In this document: positions 33,763 to 45,806 of the stretch, piece by piece
Layout of the letters: the number at the start of each line of letters is the position of its first letter
Position numbering within the stretch: position 1 is the first letter of the stretch
Assembly (NCBI GenBank): GCA_029851415.1
Contig: CM056742.1
Coordinates: 191,871,344-191,935,343 of the forward strand
Direction: 5' to 3'
Length of the DNA: 64,000 nt
Origin: Eretmocerus hayati
Lineage: Eukaryota; Arthropoda; Insecta; Hymenoptera; Aphelinidae
Notes under the pieces: generated by a model
The model's input: the letters and a program-made list of their open reading frames with translations, nothing else
Databases searched by the model: none
Told to the model about the DNA's origin: nothing
Program-made: the position numbers and the translations under genes

Positions 33763-36700
33763 GATTGCGTATTCACTCGCTCGGGGAAGCCTTCTCTCAT
33801 CTCTTGTGCCAATCTTTCGATGCGGTCAGTCAAGGAACCATGACCATTCGAATATGCAAATTATATCGATAAGGTAGATCTCATCGATATTTTGACTCTA
33901 TCGCTCGATTTGATGAAATATATTTAATGAATGAATTTATCGTTCTTTCGAGCCACTTATAATCGTCGCGCTCAGGCGGCGATCACAGTTTGACAAATGT
34001 CAAACTGCGACCTTCGAGGCTCCACTTTCATAGTGGCTGCATCACGAAGGGATTTTTTATTTTTTTTGGATTTTTTAATTTTTTGTTGAAAGATTGACCA
34101 AGAGATGAAAAAATTCTTCCTCGGGCGGGACTTGAACCTCGCAATCTCCGGTACTCCGGACCGGCGCCTTAACCAATTAGACCACCGAGGCGATTGCGTA
34201 TTCACTCGCTCGGGGAAGCCTTCTCTCATCTCTTGTGCCAATCTTTCGATGCGGTCAGTCAAGGAACCATGACCATTCGAATATGCAAATTATATCGATA
34301 AGGTAGATCTCATCGATATTTTGACTCTATCGCTCGATTTGATGAAATATATTTAATGAATGAATTTATCGTTCTTTCGAGCCACTTATAATCGTCGCGC
34401 TCAGGCGGCGATCACAGTTTGACAAATGTCAAACTGCGACCTTCGAGGCTCCACTTTCATAGTGGCTGCATCACGAAGGGATTTTTTATTTTTTTTGGAT
34501 TTTTTAATTTTTTGTTGAAAGATTGACCAAGAGATGAAAAAATTCTTCCTCGGGCGGGACTTGAACCTCGCAATCTCCGGTACTCCGGACCGGCGCCTTA
34601 ACCAATTAGACCACCGAGGCGATTGCGTATTCACTCGCTCGGGGAAGCCTTCTCTCATCTCTTGTGCCAATCTTTCGATGCGGTCAGTCAAGGAACCATG
34701 ACCATTCGAATATGCAAATTATATCGATAAGGTAGATCTCATCGATATTTTGACTCTATCGCTCGATTTGATGAAATATATTTAATGAATGAATTTATCG
34801 TTCTTTCGAGCCACTTATAATCGTCGCGCTCAGGCGGCGATCACAGTTTGACAAATGTCAAACTGCGACCTTCGAGGCTCCACTTTCATAGTGGCTGCAT
34901 CACGAAGGGATTTTTTATTTTTTTTGGATTTTTTAATTTTTTGTTGAAAGATTGACCAAGAGATGAAAAAATTCTTCCTCGGGCGGGACTTGAACCTCGC
35001 AATCTCCGGTACTCCGGACCGGCGCCTTAACCAATTAGACCACCGAGGCGATTGCGTATTCACTCGCTCGGGGAAGCCTTCTCTCATCTCTTGTGCCAAT
35101 CTTTCGATGCGGTCAGTCAAGGAACCATGACCATTCGAATATGCAAATTATATCGATAAGGTAGATCTCATCGATATTTTGACTCTATCGCTCGATTTGA
35201 TGAAATATATTTAATGAATGAATTTATCGTTCTTTCGAGCCACTTATAATCGTCGCGCTCAGGCGGCGATCACAGTTTGACAAATGTCAAACTGCGACCT
35301 TCGAGGCTCCACTTTCATAGTGGCTGCATCACGAAGGGATTTTTTATTTTTTTTGGATTTTTTAATTTTTTGTTGAAAGATTGACCAAGAGATGAAAAAA
35401 TTCTTCCTCGGGCGGGACTTGAACCTCGCAATCTCCGGTACTCCGGACCGGCGCCTTAACCAATTAGACCACCGAGGCGATTGCGTATTCACTCGCTCGG
35501 GGAAGCCTTCTCTCATCTCTTGTGCCAATCTTTCGATGCGGTCAGTCAAGGAACCATGACCATTCGAATATGCAAATTATATCGATAAGGTAGATCTCAT
35601 CGATATTTTGACTCTATCGCTCGATTTGATGAAATATATTTAATGAATGAATTTATCGTTCTTTCGAGCCACTTATAATCGTCGCGCTCAGGCGGCGATC
35701 ACAGTTTGACAAATGTCAAACTGCGACCTTCGAGGCTCCACTTTCATAGTGGCTGCATCACGAAGGGATTTTTTATTTTTTTTGGATTTTTTAATTTTTT
35801 GTTGAAAGATTGACCAAGAGATGAAAAAATTCTTCCTCGGGCGGGACTTGAACCTCGCAATCTCCGGTACTCCGGACCGGCGCCTTAACCAATTAGACCA
35901 CCGAGGCGATTGCGTATTCACTCGCTCGGGGAAGCCTTCTCTCATCTCTTGTGCCAATCTTTCGATGCGGTCAGTCAAGGAACCATGACCATTCGAATAT
36001 GCAAATTATATCGATAAGGTAGATCTCATCGATATTTTGACTCTATCGCTCGATTTGATGAAATATATTTAATGAATGAATTTATCGTTCTTTCGAGCCA
36101 CTTATAATCGTCGCGCTCAGGCGGCGATCACAGTTTGACAAATGTCAAACTGCGACCTTCGAGGCTCCACTTTCATAGTGGCTGCATCACGAAGGGATTT
36201 TTTATTTTTTTTGGATTTTTTAATTTTTTGTTGAAAGATTGACCAAGAGATGAAAAAATTCTTCCTCGGGCGGGACTTGAACCTCGCAATCTCCGGTACT
36301 CCGGACCGGCGCCTTAACCAATTAGACCACCGAGGCGATTGCGTATTCACTCGCTCGGGGAAGCCTTCTCTCATCTCTTGTGCCAATCTTTCGATGCGGT
36401 CAGTCAAGGAACCATGACCATTCGAATATGCAAATTATATCGATAAGGTAGATCTCATCGATATTTTGACTCTATCGCTCGATTTGATGAAATATATTTA
36501 ATGAATGAATTTATCGTTCTTTCGAGCCACTTATAATCGTCGCGCTCAGGCGGCGATCACAGTTTGACAAATGTCAAACTGCGACCTTCGAGGCTCCACT
36601 TTCATAGTGGCTGCATCACGAAGGGATTTTTTATTTTTTTTGGATTTTTTAATTTTTTGTTGAAAGATTGACCAAGAGATGAAAAAATTCTTCCTCGGGC

Positions 36701-38406
36701 GGGACTTGAACCTCGCAATCTCCGGTACTCCGGACCGGCGCCTTAACCAATTAGACCACCGAGGCGATTGCGTATTCACTCGCTCGGGGAAGCCTTCTCT
36801 CATCTCTTGTGCCAATCTTTCGATGCGGTCAGTCAAGGAACCATGACCATTCGAATATGCAAATTATATCGATAAGGTAGATCTCATCGATATTTTGACT
36901 CTATCGCTCGATTTGATGAAATATATTTAATGAATGAATTTATCGTTCTTTCGAGCCACTTATAATCGTCGCGCTCAGGCGGCGATCACAGTTTGACAAA
37001 TGTCAAACTGCGACCTTCGAGGCTCCACTTTCATAGTGGCTGCATCACGAAGGGATTTTTTATTTTTTTTGGATTTTTTAATTTTTTGTTGAAAGATTGA
37101 CCAAGAGATGAAAAAATTCTTCCTCGGGCGGGACTTGAACCTCGCAATCTCCGGTACTCCGGACCGGCGCCTTAACCAATTAGACCACCGAGGCGATTGC
37201 GTATTCACTCGCTCGGGGAAGCCTTCTCTCATCTCTTGTGCCAATCTTTCGATGCGGTCAGTCAAGGAACCATGACCATTCGAATATGCAAATTATATCG
37301 ATAAGGTAGATCTCATCGATATTTTGACTCTATCGCTCGATTTGATGAAATATATTTAATGAATGAATTTATCGTTCTTTCGAGCCACTTATAATCGTCG
37401 CGCTCAGGCGGCGATCACAGTTTGACAAATGTCAAACTGCGACCTTCGAGGCTCCACTTTCATAGTGGCTGCATCACGAAGGGATTTTTTATTTTTTTTG
37501 GATTTTTTAATTTTTTGTTGAAAGATTGACCAAGAGATGAAAAAATTCTTCCTCGGGCGGGACTTGAACCTCGCAATCTCCGGTACTCCGGACCGGCGCC
37601 TTAACCAATTAGACCACCGAGGCGATTGCGTATTCACTCGCTCGGGGAAGCCTTCTCTCATCTCTTGTGCCAATCTTTCGATGCGGTCAGTCAAGGAACC
37701 ATGACCATTCGAATATGCAAATTATATCGATAAGGTAGATCTCATCGATATTTTGACTCTATCGCTCGATTTGATGAAATATATTTAATGAATGAATTTA
37801 TCGTTCTTTCGAGCCACTTATAATCGTCGCGCTCAGGCGGCGATCACAGTTTGACAAATGTCAAACTGCGACCTTCGAGGCTCCACTTTCATAGTGGCTG
37901 CATCACGAAGGGATTTTTTATTTTTTTTGGATTTTTTAATTTTTTGTTGAAAGATTGACCAAGAGATGAAAAAATTCTTCCTCGGGCGGGACTTGAACCT
38001 CGCAATCTCCGGTACTCCGGACCGGCGCCTTAACCAATTAGACCACCGAGGCGATTGCGTATTCACTCGCTCGGGGAAGCCTTCTCTCATCTCTTGTGCC
38101 AATCTTTCGATGCGGTCAGTCAAGGAACCATGACCATTCGAATATGCAAATTATATCGATAAGGTAGATCTCATCGATATTTTGACTCTATCGCTCGATT
38201 TGATGAAATATATTTAATGAATGAATTTATCGTTCTTTCGAGCCACTTATAATCGTCGCGCTCAGGCGGCGATCACAGTTTGACAAATGTCAAACTGCGA
38301 CCTTCGAGGCTCCACTTTCATAGTGGCTGCATCACGAAGGGATTTTTTATTTTTTTTGGGTTTTTTAATTTTTTGTTGAAAGATTGACCAAGAGATGAAA
38401 AAATTC

Positions 38407-38481
38407 TTCCTCGGGCGGGACTTGAACCTCGCAATCTCCGGTACTCCGGACCGGCGCCTTAACCAATTAGACCACCGAGGC
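38407..38481 (-). ncRNA. tRNA-like unit, array copy 21 (last head-to-tail copy)
   Basis: Last complete unit of the tandem run; a single A-to-G change (tttgggtttttt, near 38360) in the A/T tract distinguishes it. The array then stops at 38641 and a 326-base non-repeat spacer follows. Confidence 0.6.
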
Positions 38482-38641
38482 GATTGCGTATTCACTCGCT
38501 CGGGGAAGCCTTCTCTCATCTCTTGTGCCAATCTTTCGATGCGGTCAGTCAAGGAACCATGACCATTCGAATATGCAAATTATATCGATAAGGTAGATCT
38601 CATCGATATTTTGACTCTATCGCTCGATTTGATGAAATATA

Positions 38642-38967
38642 TTTGAATATAAGTGAATGTCGATTACGCATAACTTTTGTGTGCCAAGTATGTTAATTTC
38701 CTATTAAAAAAATATGTACAAGGTTTAATGAAATGATTGAAATGAATCTCTGGTGAATGAAATGAAGGTCTGATATTGTGATTTGTGTTATACGCCTTGA
38801 ATGCTGTTTTTATCTTGTAAAAAGAAAAGTGTGAATGTGTAAAATTGTGAACTCCACTGTGCAATTTTGTGGTAACTTTTACTTTTCACCAATATTTCTC
38901 TGATTGTATTATAAGCACGTCTTCTAAACTGAAGAACTGATGGGCTATCAAATTTAATCAGAGTTTA
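38642..38967. other. Spacer between array and inverted copies
   Basis: 326 bases not found in the repeat unit, AT-rich, with no recognised gene. It separates the tandem array from a further minus copy and two plus-strand copies. Confidence 0.5.
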
Positions 38968-39240
38968 TATTTAATGAATGAATTTATCGTTCTTTCGAGC
39001 CACTTATAATCGTCGCGCTCAGGCGGCGATCACAGTTTGACAAATGTCAAACTGCGACCTTCGAGGCTCCACTTTCATAGTGGCTGCATCACGAAGGGAT
39101 TTTTTATTTTTCTGGATTTTTTAATTTTTTGTTGAAAGATTGACCAAGAGATGAAAAAATTCTTCCTCGGGCGGGACTTGAACCTCGCAATCTCCGGTAC
39201 TCCGGACCGGCGCCTTAACCAATTAGACCACCGTCCTGAT
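38968..39240 (-). repeat. Truncated repeat copy 22
   Basis: Carries the tail and a tRNA-like domain (39163 to about 39233) but breaks off within the acceptor stem at accaccg, where tcctgatg replaces the expected aggcgatt. It then meets an inverted copy head to head. Confidence 0.75.
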
Positions 39241-39322
39241 GTCATGGTTCCTTGATTGACCGCATCGAAAGATTGGCACAAGAGATGAGAGAAGGCTTCC
39301 CCGAGCGAGTGAATACGCAATC

Positions 39323-39397
39323 GCCTCGGTGGTCTAATTGGTTAAGGCGCCGGTCCGGAGTACCGGAGATTGCGAGGTTCAAGTCCCGCCCGAGGAA
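39323..39397 (+). ncRNA. tRNA-like unit, inverted copy 23
   Basis: Full tRNA-like domain with A and B boxes on plus, in a unit whose leader begins abruptly at the head-to-head junction near 39241. Shares with copy 22 a shortened A/T segment (tccagaaaaataaaa). Confidence 0.6.
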
Positions 39398-39750
39398 GAA
39401 TTTTTTCATCTCTTGGTCAATCTTTCAACAAAAAATTAAAAAATCCAGAAAAATAAAAAATCCCTTCGTGATGCAGCCACTATGAAAGTGGAGCCTCGAA
39501 GGTCGCAGTTTGACATTTGTCAAACTGTGATCGCCGCCTGAGCGCGACGATTATAAGTGGCTCGAAAGAACGATAAATTCATTCATTAAATATATTTCAT
39601 CAAATCGAGCGATAGAGTCAAAATATCGATGAGATCTACCTTATCGATATAATTTGCATATTCGAATGGTCATGGTTCCTTGACTGACCGCATCGAAAGA
39701 TTGGCACAAGAGATGAGAGAAGGCTTCCCCGAGCGAGTGAATACGCAATC

Positions 39751-39825
39751 GCCTCGGTGGTCTAATTGGTTAAGGCGCCGGTCCGGAGTACCGGAGATTG
39801 CGAGGTTCAAGTCCCGCCCGAGGAA
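39751..39825 (+). ncRNA. tRNA-like unit, inverted copy 24
   Basis: Complete unit on plus. The sequence after its tail (40020-40086) is the usual ~67-base leader start and runs straight into the right 15-bp target duplication, with one change (gagcgttagag against gagcgatagag). Confidence 0.6.
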
Positions 39826-40086
39826 GAATTTTTTCATCTCTTGGTCAATCTTTCAACAAAAAATTAAAAAATCCAAAAAAAATAAAAAATCCCTTCGTGA
39901 TGCAGCCACTATGAAAGTGGAGCCTCGAAGGTCGCAGTTTGACATTTGTCAAACTGTGATCGCCGCCTGAGCGCGACGATTATAAGTGGCTCGAAAGAAC
40001 GATAAATTCATTCATTAAATATATTTCATCAAATCGAGCGTTAGAGTCAAAATATCGATGAGATCTACCTTATCGATATAATTTGC

Positions 40087-40101
40087 ATATTCTTTGCCCG
40101 T
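40087..40101. repeat. 15-bp target site duplication, right
   Basis: atattctttgcccgt, matching 29612-29626 exactly, at the right boundary of the inserted array. Confidence 0.85.
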
Positions 40102-40400
40102 TTTCTCTTTTTGAATTGTTTCAATCGTGTTGCTGTAAGTTGATTCTCTAAAGTGTTGTTTGAGATCCGTAAAAGGGATTTTGACCGTGTTGGAGGGCTC
40201 TGCTCTTGATGCCTCTTTAGCTTCTGAATCAGCAATTTCATTCCCCGTTATACCTTTGTGAGCTGGCACCCAAAAAAACATTATTTTGCTCTCATTTGTA
40301 GATTTTTTCATGAACTCTTGGACTTCATGCCTGATTGCTAAAACATATGGATTGACTCGGACGATTTCTCCTACCTGGGACAAGCATAAATAATGTCTTG
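40102..40400 (-). pseudogene. Non-LTR retrotransposon ORF2, RNase H part
   Basis: The minus frame contains KIMFFWVPAHKGITGNEIAD, the hallmark C-terminal part of the RNase H domain of arthropod I/Jockey/R1-clade LINEs (His of AHKG, then Asn-Glu and Asp of GNEIAD), followed by EAKEAS and PFTDLKQHFRE. The preceding reverse transcriptase is absent, so the element is 5' truncated at about 40385-40400. It continues in frame into the array junction (GKEY) and resumes at 29626. Confidence 0.8.
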
Positions 40401-41264
40401 CATTGGCGCAAGGGCCTCCACCAGCTATTAATCCGTTTATAAACTGACTTCTCCAAAAGTATGTTTCTGATCCAACGAAAAAAGGGTGGAAAAAAGTGGT
40501 GTGGTTCCGACTTTAGCAGATCGAATCCAAGGTAGCTGAGCTGGATTTCACTTGTCTGTACACATATCTGGACGAATCCACTGTTACATTAGAGTATTTT
40601 TATCTAAATTTGACCTTTGTGAAGTAAAAACTGAGAAGTACGTATTTTTTGCCAGAAACTAGGGTAACTTTGGAAAACTTGTTCATGTGCTCTCAATTAT
40701 TTCCCGAGATCTATATCATACTCGAATCCTACTTACTTGAGTGGTCCTTGATGAGAGCTTCCGAATGAGCCAATGAACGTCTCATTTCGACCCACGGAAG
40801 CCGAATTATGGCAGTTTTTGTCAAAAACCGACAGTGAAGGTATTTTCGTCCTCGAGACTTACAATTAGCCGTGGTGCAGACAGTGGGGTATGCTGAAGGT
40901 ATCTATGCTCTATTATAGAAGTAAAATTCAACCAAATGAAGTGTTACTATAGATCAAAGAAAAGCTGAGACACTCAGCTTTCGATTACTGACGGTGAAAT
41001 TCGATTGCGTGATCTATAGTGTACGAGTTAATTGACGAATGAACAATGATAACAATTCCTGTTCCAAAGTTACCCGAGTCCGTGTCTAACTTTGGAACAC
41101 GACTTTCAACGCCCATTGCTCCAAACAGAAATGTACAAATGGACCTTATAAACACCGCGATCGAAAGCTGTAACTGTAAGCTCTCGTTTGACTACAGATA
41201 CAATGCGCTTTTGATGCAAAACGTACAAGTTTCGCGAGGTTTGAGGATAAAAAATGCGATTTTT
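40401..41264. other. Native interior of element Y
   Basis: Right part of Y: no coding sequence recognised, but internal copies of the terminal words (gggtaactttggaaaac at about 40663, caaagttacccgagtcc at about 41065). Confidence 0.45.
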
Positions 41265-41288
41265 GTTCCAAAGTTACCCCGGTTGACG

Positions 41289-41745
41289 CCCATGTAAAAC
41301 ATACGATTCCATGAAAATATATGATCATGGAATCCGAGGATTCCATGGTCATATGTGATCATACTTAAAACCGCTTTAAATATTTCACTTTCATCCCAGA
41401 AAGTTGTGATATATTGATTCAAACCTATTCTAACATCAATACGTCACGATACTGATCATATACTACAAAAAAAAATCTTCCCAGGAGTCGGTCTCAAGAT
41501 CCCAAAAACTGACAATTTTTACGAAAAATTTTATTCAATGTGGATGTTTTCTGTTCAGTGCTTCAAATGTTCAAAACCTGAGAATGACTTCGAAAAAAAA
41601 TTTTCTGAGTAATATTCGATCATCATCGTGAAGTATTGATGTTGGAAGTTAGTATACACCACCTTCCCGGAATGGAAATGACAAATTTTGAAACCGATTT
41701 TATTCATGATCATATATGACCATGGAATCTTATGTTCTACATGGG
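41289..41745. mobile_element. 457-bp inverted-repeat element inside the TIR of Y
   Basis: Begins cccatgtaaaacatacgatt and ends with the complement of cccatgtagaacataagatt. The arms hold gatcat/atgatc words (ccatggaatc and its complement). It is flanked by CG on both sides (41287-41288 and 41746-41747), and removing it with one CG rebuilds the right terminus of Y. The duplication is thus 2 bp or the apparent CG is coincidental. Confidence 0.55.
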
Positions 41746-42779
41746 CGGTACTAAATTTCAATATCAAACAATTGACAGCTTGTCCGTGCAAGTGATGTTT
41801 CTTTTACGAAAGTACAGGTATTTGGCAAGGAAGCTCTAAAAATTCTACTCTTTTTCGAGGTTTCCGAAATAGGAGAATTTTATTCCTCCAAAGGCTTTTG
41901 AGAGAATTTTACCCGTGAAAAAATGTTTGGTGCATGATCATGCATGATGGCATACCGCTATTGGTGCACGATCATGCATGACCGCGTACAGAAAATGGCG
42001 GTGTGTAGTCATGCATGTATCATGTATAAATTATGCATGACCATGCACCATATAATATTGTAAATTATACTTGGGATCAGGTACTATTTTTGGTGTATAG
42101 AGAGAGCTCTCGAATCGGAAATCGTGAATGTGACAAAGAGAAATCTAACATCTTACCCTTTCATGGATAATTGACCGGTATTCCAGAGGGATACTTCATC
42201 TTCCTCGCGGTGGTCTTGAACTAACGTTTATATTCGGTTGACATAGAGAACCCAAAACTCCTGTGCAATGTGTTTCTGTGCACTTAGAGGATCATTTCCT
42301 GACAAGAATCAAAATCGTACTCACGGCCGTCTTTGGAAAGATTGAAGAAGAGGTGGTTTTTGGCGTTTTTCTGGCGCAATTACTCAACTCGTAAGGAACA
42401 CATTTTATCGAAAAATCAGTGGAGTAATTATTTGTGGATTTTTAAAAAATCTGGAAGTAGTATTCCCATAGTTTTTCTCTTACAATGTATCCTGTTAGGG
42501 ATATTTGAGGATGATAAAGAAAATTTATTTCTAAAATTGTTTTAGCTCCATAACTTCAATAAAACATATTTTACAAAAAATGTGTACGGAAATTTTTTGT
42601 AACTAGAACTATTTTCGTACATGATCGATATGATCGATCATAATTCTATCGATCGTTTCCATCCAAAGCCGTCAAGTTGCAACCTCGCACTACAGGTGCT
42701 TTGAAGGTACATAGATCGATTTCTATATCGATCTATATTCAAAAATCAGCACATCCGCTGATTAAATTAGCTTGCAACG

Positions 42780-43900
42780 GCCAATCCATACATTACATGA
42801 TTTGAAATTTTTTGTAGGTCTTCAAAAAACTACCAAAGAAAGTTTAGTAACTTCTTCTCGTGAAACGCATCCTGTTTGCGCTAATTGGAGATTTTTCGTC
42901 TAGGTCCAAATTCTCTCCGCCAATAGAGATGAGAATATGAATCTGCTCGTGAATCTCGGACAAAAATGAGTAGAGCAACTTCTTGTGGATCTTCAGAAGA
43001 CAAAAAGAAAGGTCTCTCATGCATTTTCTTATATAAAGCCTCCCATTCCTCCAATGGACGAGAACCAATCTTCTTTTATCACAGTCGAAACCGACGAATA
43101 CGAAGACAAAATTTATTTTTCAGACGAATATGCTTCAATCGGGGAGACAGGAAGCATCCGGTAAGAAAATGTAATCAGACCTTTTTTGTTCATCTTTTAA
43201 AGATCTATGAAAAGTTGCTCTACGCATTTCCGAATAAAATGTTTTCCTCGTGAGTTGTGGGGTCGAAACCGTGAAAATCATGAGTCTTGGGCGGAGATAC
43301 ACCAACTACGGAAACAAGAGGCCGTACACGAGAAAATGAGTAGAGACCTCTTCTGTTCATCTCTCCAAAATCCACCAAAAGTTGCTCTACACATTTTTCG
43401 ATAAAATGGAATTCCTTGTGAGTTATGGGATCGAAACCGTGAAAAATATAGATCTTGGACGGAAATGTCTTGGTTGCGGAAGCAGGAGGCCTCATATGAG
43501 AAAATGTGTGAAGACCTTTTTGTTCATCTTTCAAAGATCTATGAAAAGTTGCTCCACACATTTTCGGATGAAATGTATTCTCCATGAGTTGTGGGGTTGA
43601 AACCGTGAAAATCATGGGTCTTGGGCGGGAATTCCCCAATTACAAAAACAGGAGGCTGTAAACGAGAAAATGTGTAGAGACCTTTCCTGTTCATCTTTCA
43701 AAAATCCGCCAAAAGTTGCTCTACACATTTTTTGATAGAACGTAGTCCACATGAGTTATGCGATCGAAACCGTGAAAAATAAGGATCTTGGACGGAAATG
43801 TCTTGGTTGCGGAAACAGGCAGCTTCATATGAGTAAATGTGTAGAGACTTTATTTATTCATTTTTCCAAGATTTGGAAAAGTTCTTTAACACATGCCGAC
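42780..43900. repeat. ~167-bp tandem repeat inside the foldback
   Basis: The landmark gttgctctacacattt or a variant recurs at about 43213, 43381, 43549 and 43714, and earlier degraded copies are visible. Each unit also has tgtagagaccttttctgttc-like and gagttatggggtcgaaaccg-like segments. The 72-139-codon frames here come from the repeat. Confidence 0.75.
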
Positions 43901-44833
43901 GAACGTGTATCTTGACAACCGTATACCCACATTATTTCTGCATACATAATAGCTCCTCAACTTATATAGAACAAATTCTATCGAAAATATGTGGAGCAGT
44001 TTATCGTAGGTCTATGAATTAAATAAAAGGAGTTCAGCGCTTTTTTCTTGTAAAACGCATCCTGTTTGTAATATTTGAAGATTTTTCGTCTAGATTCGTA
44101 CTCCCTCCACCAAGAGAGATGTAAGTATGAATGTCGACATAAAATCCTCAAATAACCCAAACAGAATGCGTTTTACGAGAAAAAGTCACTGAATCTTTTT
44201 TGTTAGTTTTTGGGAGACCTACAAAAAATCACCGTGCATATTTTTTGTGAGACAAGTTTGATTGGAGTTATGGAGCTACAACAATTTTAGAAAAAAATTT
44301 TCAAGGATCATCCTCAAATATCTTCAAGAAGATACGTTGTATGAGAAACTATGGGAACAATTTTTGTAGATATTTTGAAAATCTATAAATTCATATCCCA
44401 CATATTCTTCAATAACATTTGTCCCTTTCGAGTTATAGAAGAATTACGAGAGGAAAACACCAAGAAACCAACCTTCTTTTAATTTTTTCGTAACGGCCCA
44501 GTCAAGACATGATCATCTAAGTGCACAGAAACACATTGCACAGGAATTTTAGGTTCTGGTATGTCGACTGAATATGAACGTGGTTCAAGACCACCGTGAG
44601 GGGGATGAAGTATCCTCCTGGAATACCGGTCAATTTTTTGGCATCGTTTGAGCCGTATAATGGCGGAGCCTTTTTTATTATCAGAGTTTTTAAGTGATTC
44701 GTAGTATTGGAACCAAATAGCGATGAAAACGTAAGATGGTAGATTTTTTTCTGTCACATTCCAAATTCCCAATTCGTGAGCTTTCTCTATACACCGAAAA
44801 TAGTACCTAATCACAAGTATAATTCGCAACATT

Positions 44834-44837
44834 ATAT
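44834..44837. repeat. 4-bp target duplication (atat), left
   Basis: atat precedes the 25-bp terminal repeat. The opposite arm of the host element near 42045 shows the uninterrupted site (complement of attatatggtgcat). Confidence 0.7.
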
Positions 44838-45806
44838 CGACGCCTCTTACGAAGATAAACACATCCGCTAACGCCCACGAAGAAAAACACGGTGGCCGAA
44901 GATTAGCATTTGCTTTGTTACGGCCACGAAGATTAACACTTACTGTTTACGCCACGAAGAACAACACTTACGCCTCAGCACCACGAAGATCATCTCTTAC
45001 TGCTTAAGACCACGAAGAGTAACACTTACTCCTCAAACTGCACGAAGATTAACACATTCGCGCATTTTTTTTCTTGACGGGACGAAGACTATAAGTATTC
45101 CGTCTTAAGGCCACGAAAAGTAACACATTTTCCTTTACGCCACGAAGACTAACACATTCGTAGACTCCATTCTTGAAGGGACGGAGATTATAAGTACTTC
45201 GTCTTAAGCCCACGAAAAGTAACATATTCTTCTTAGCGGAACGAAGGCTAACACAATCACTTACCGTTCATCGTCACGTCAAAGAGAATGTGTTGTTTTT
45301 CATTCCATCGAGAAGAATGTGTTAGTCTTCGTGGCGTAGAGAAAAATGTGTTACTTTTCGTGGACTTAAGACGAAATACTTATTGTCTCCGTCCCGCCAT
45401 GAATGAAGTCTACCGATGCATTAATTTTTGTGCCGCTAAAGAGAATGTGTTTTTTTTCGTGGCCCTAAGACGAAATACATGGTCTCCGTCCCTTTGAACA
45501 AGAACGTGTGCAAGTGTGTTATAGTCTTCATACCGTTCAAGAGGAAGTGCTAGTTCCATGGGCCGTTGAGCAGTAAGTGTTAATCTTCGTGGCCCTAAGG
45601 AGTAAGTGTTAGTCTTCGTGCCCCTAAGGAGTAAGTGTTAGTCTTCGTGGACTTAACGAGAATGCGTTAATCTTCGTGTCCCTAAGGAGTAAGTGTTAGT
45701 TTTCGTGGACCTAAGAAGAATCCGTTAATATTCGTGTTCACAACGAATAAACGTTAATCTTCGTCAGTCACAAGAAAATAGGTGTTTATCTTCGTAAGAG
45801 GCGTCG
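44838..45806. mobile_element. 969-bp minisatellite foldback with perfect 25-bp TIRs
   Basis: The perfect 25-bp inverted ends start cgacgcctcttacgaagata (44838-44862 and 45782-45806), with atat duplicated outside. The inside is a ~29-bp minisatellite (cacgaagattaacactta and variants) in one orientation to about 45275, then the same unit inverted to the end, so the whole element can fold back on itself. It sits in the right arm of the 41912-45940 element. Confidence 0.8.

Larger units (their letters stand above)
29627..38641 (-). repeat. Tandem array: 21 units of 429-430 bp, each with a tRNA-like domain
   Basis: Units run head to tail in minus sense and are almost identical. Each has a ~100-base leader, a 75-nt tRNA-like domain, a T6 run, an A/T-rich segment, a tail with palindromes (cagtttgacatttgtcaaac) and a final attcattcattaaat. 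tRNA-like domains end (plus coordinate) at 29899, 30328, 30757, 31186, 31615, 32044, 32473, 32902, 33332, 33762, 34191, 34620, 35049, 35478, 35907, 36336, 36765, 37194, 37623, 38052 and 38481, each starting 74 bases lower. Units 1, 9 and 10 carry nine Ts in a run where the others have eight. The 68-96-codon frames in every unit are read through the tRNA domain and are not proposed as genes. Confidence 0.9.
28866..41748. mobile_element. Element Y: TA-flanked DNA element split by nested insertions
   Basis: TA (28864-28865) precedes CCGTCAACCGGGGTAACTTT. The inverted copy ends at 41265-41288, then is interrupted by a 457-bp element. Its last base G (41748) and the TA (41749-41750) follow that insertion. 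Removing the insertion restores a TIR ending GTTGACGG followed by TA. Words ggggtaactttg and caaagttaccc recur inside (40660, 41065). About 11.2 kb of the length is the LINE plus tRNA-like array, leaving a native element of roughly 1.2 kb. The termini resemble those of Z. Confidence 0.65.

Noticed and set aside
30109..38552. Series of identical 96-codon open frames on minus
   Set aside because: They are translations through the tRNA-like domain and LINE-like tail of the 429-bp unit; single-base T-run differences break them in three units.
29627..38641. CRISPR-like regular array
   Set aside because: Units are 429 bp, have no variable spacers, and lie in an arthropod genome inside a LINE.
43220..43639. 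139-codon protein on minus
   Set aside because: The frame runs through ~167-bp tandem repeats; repeated peptides follow from the DNA repeat.
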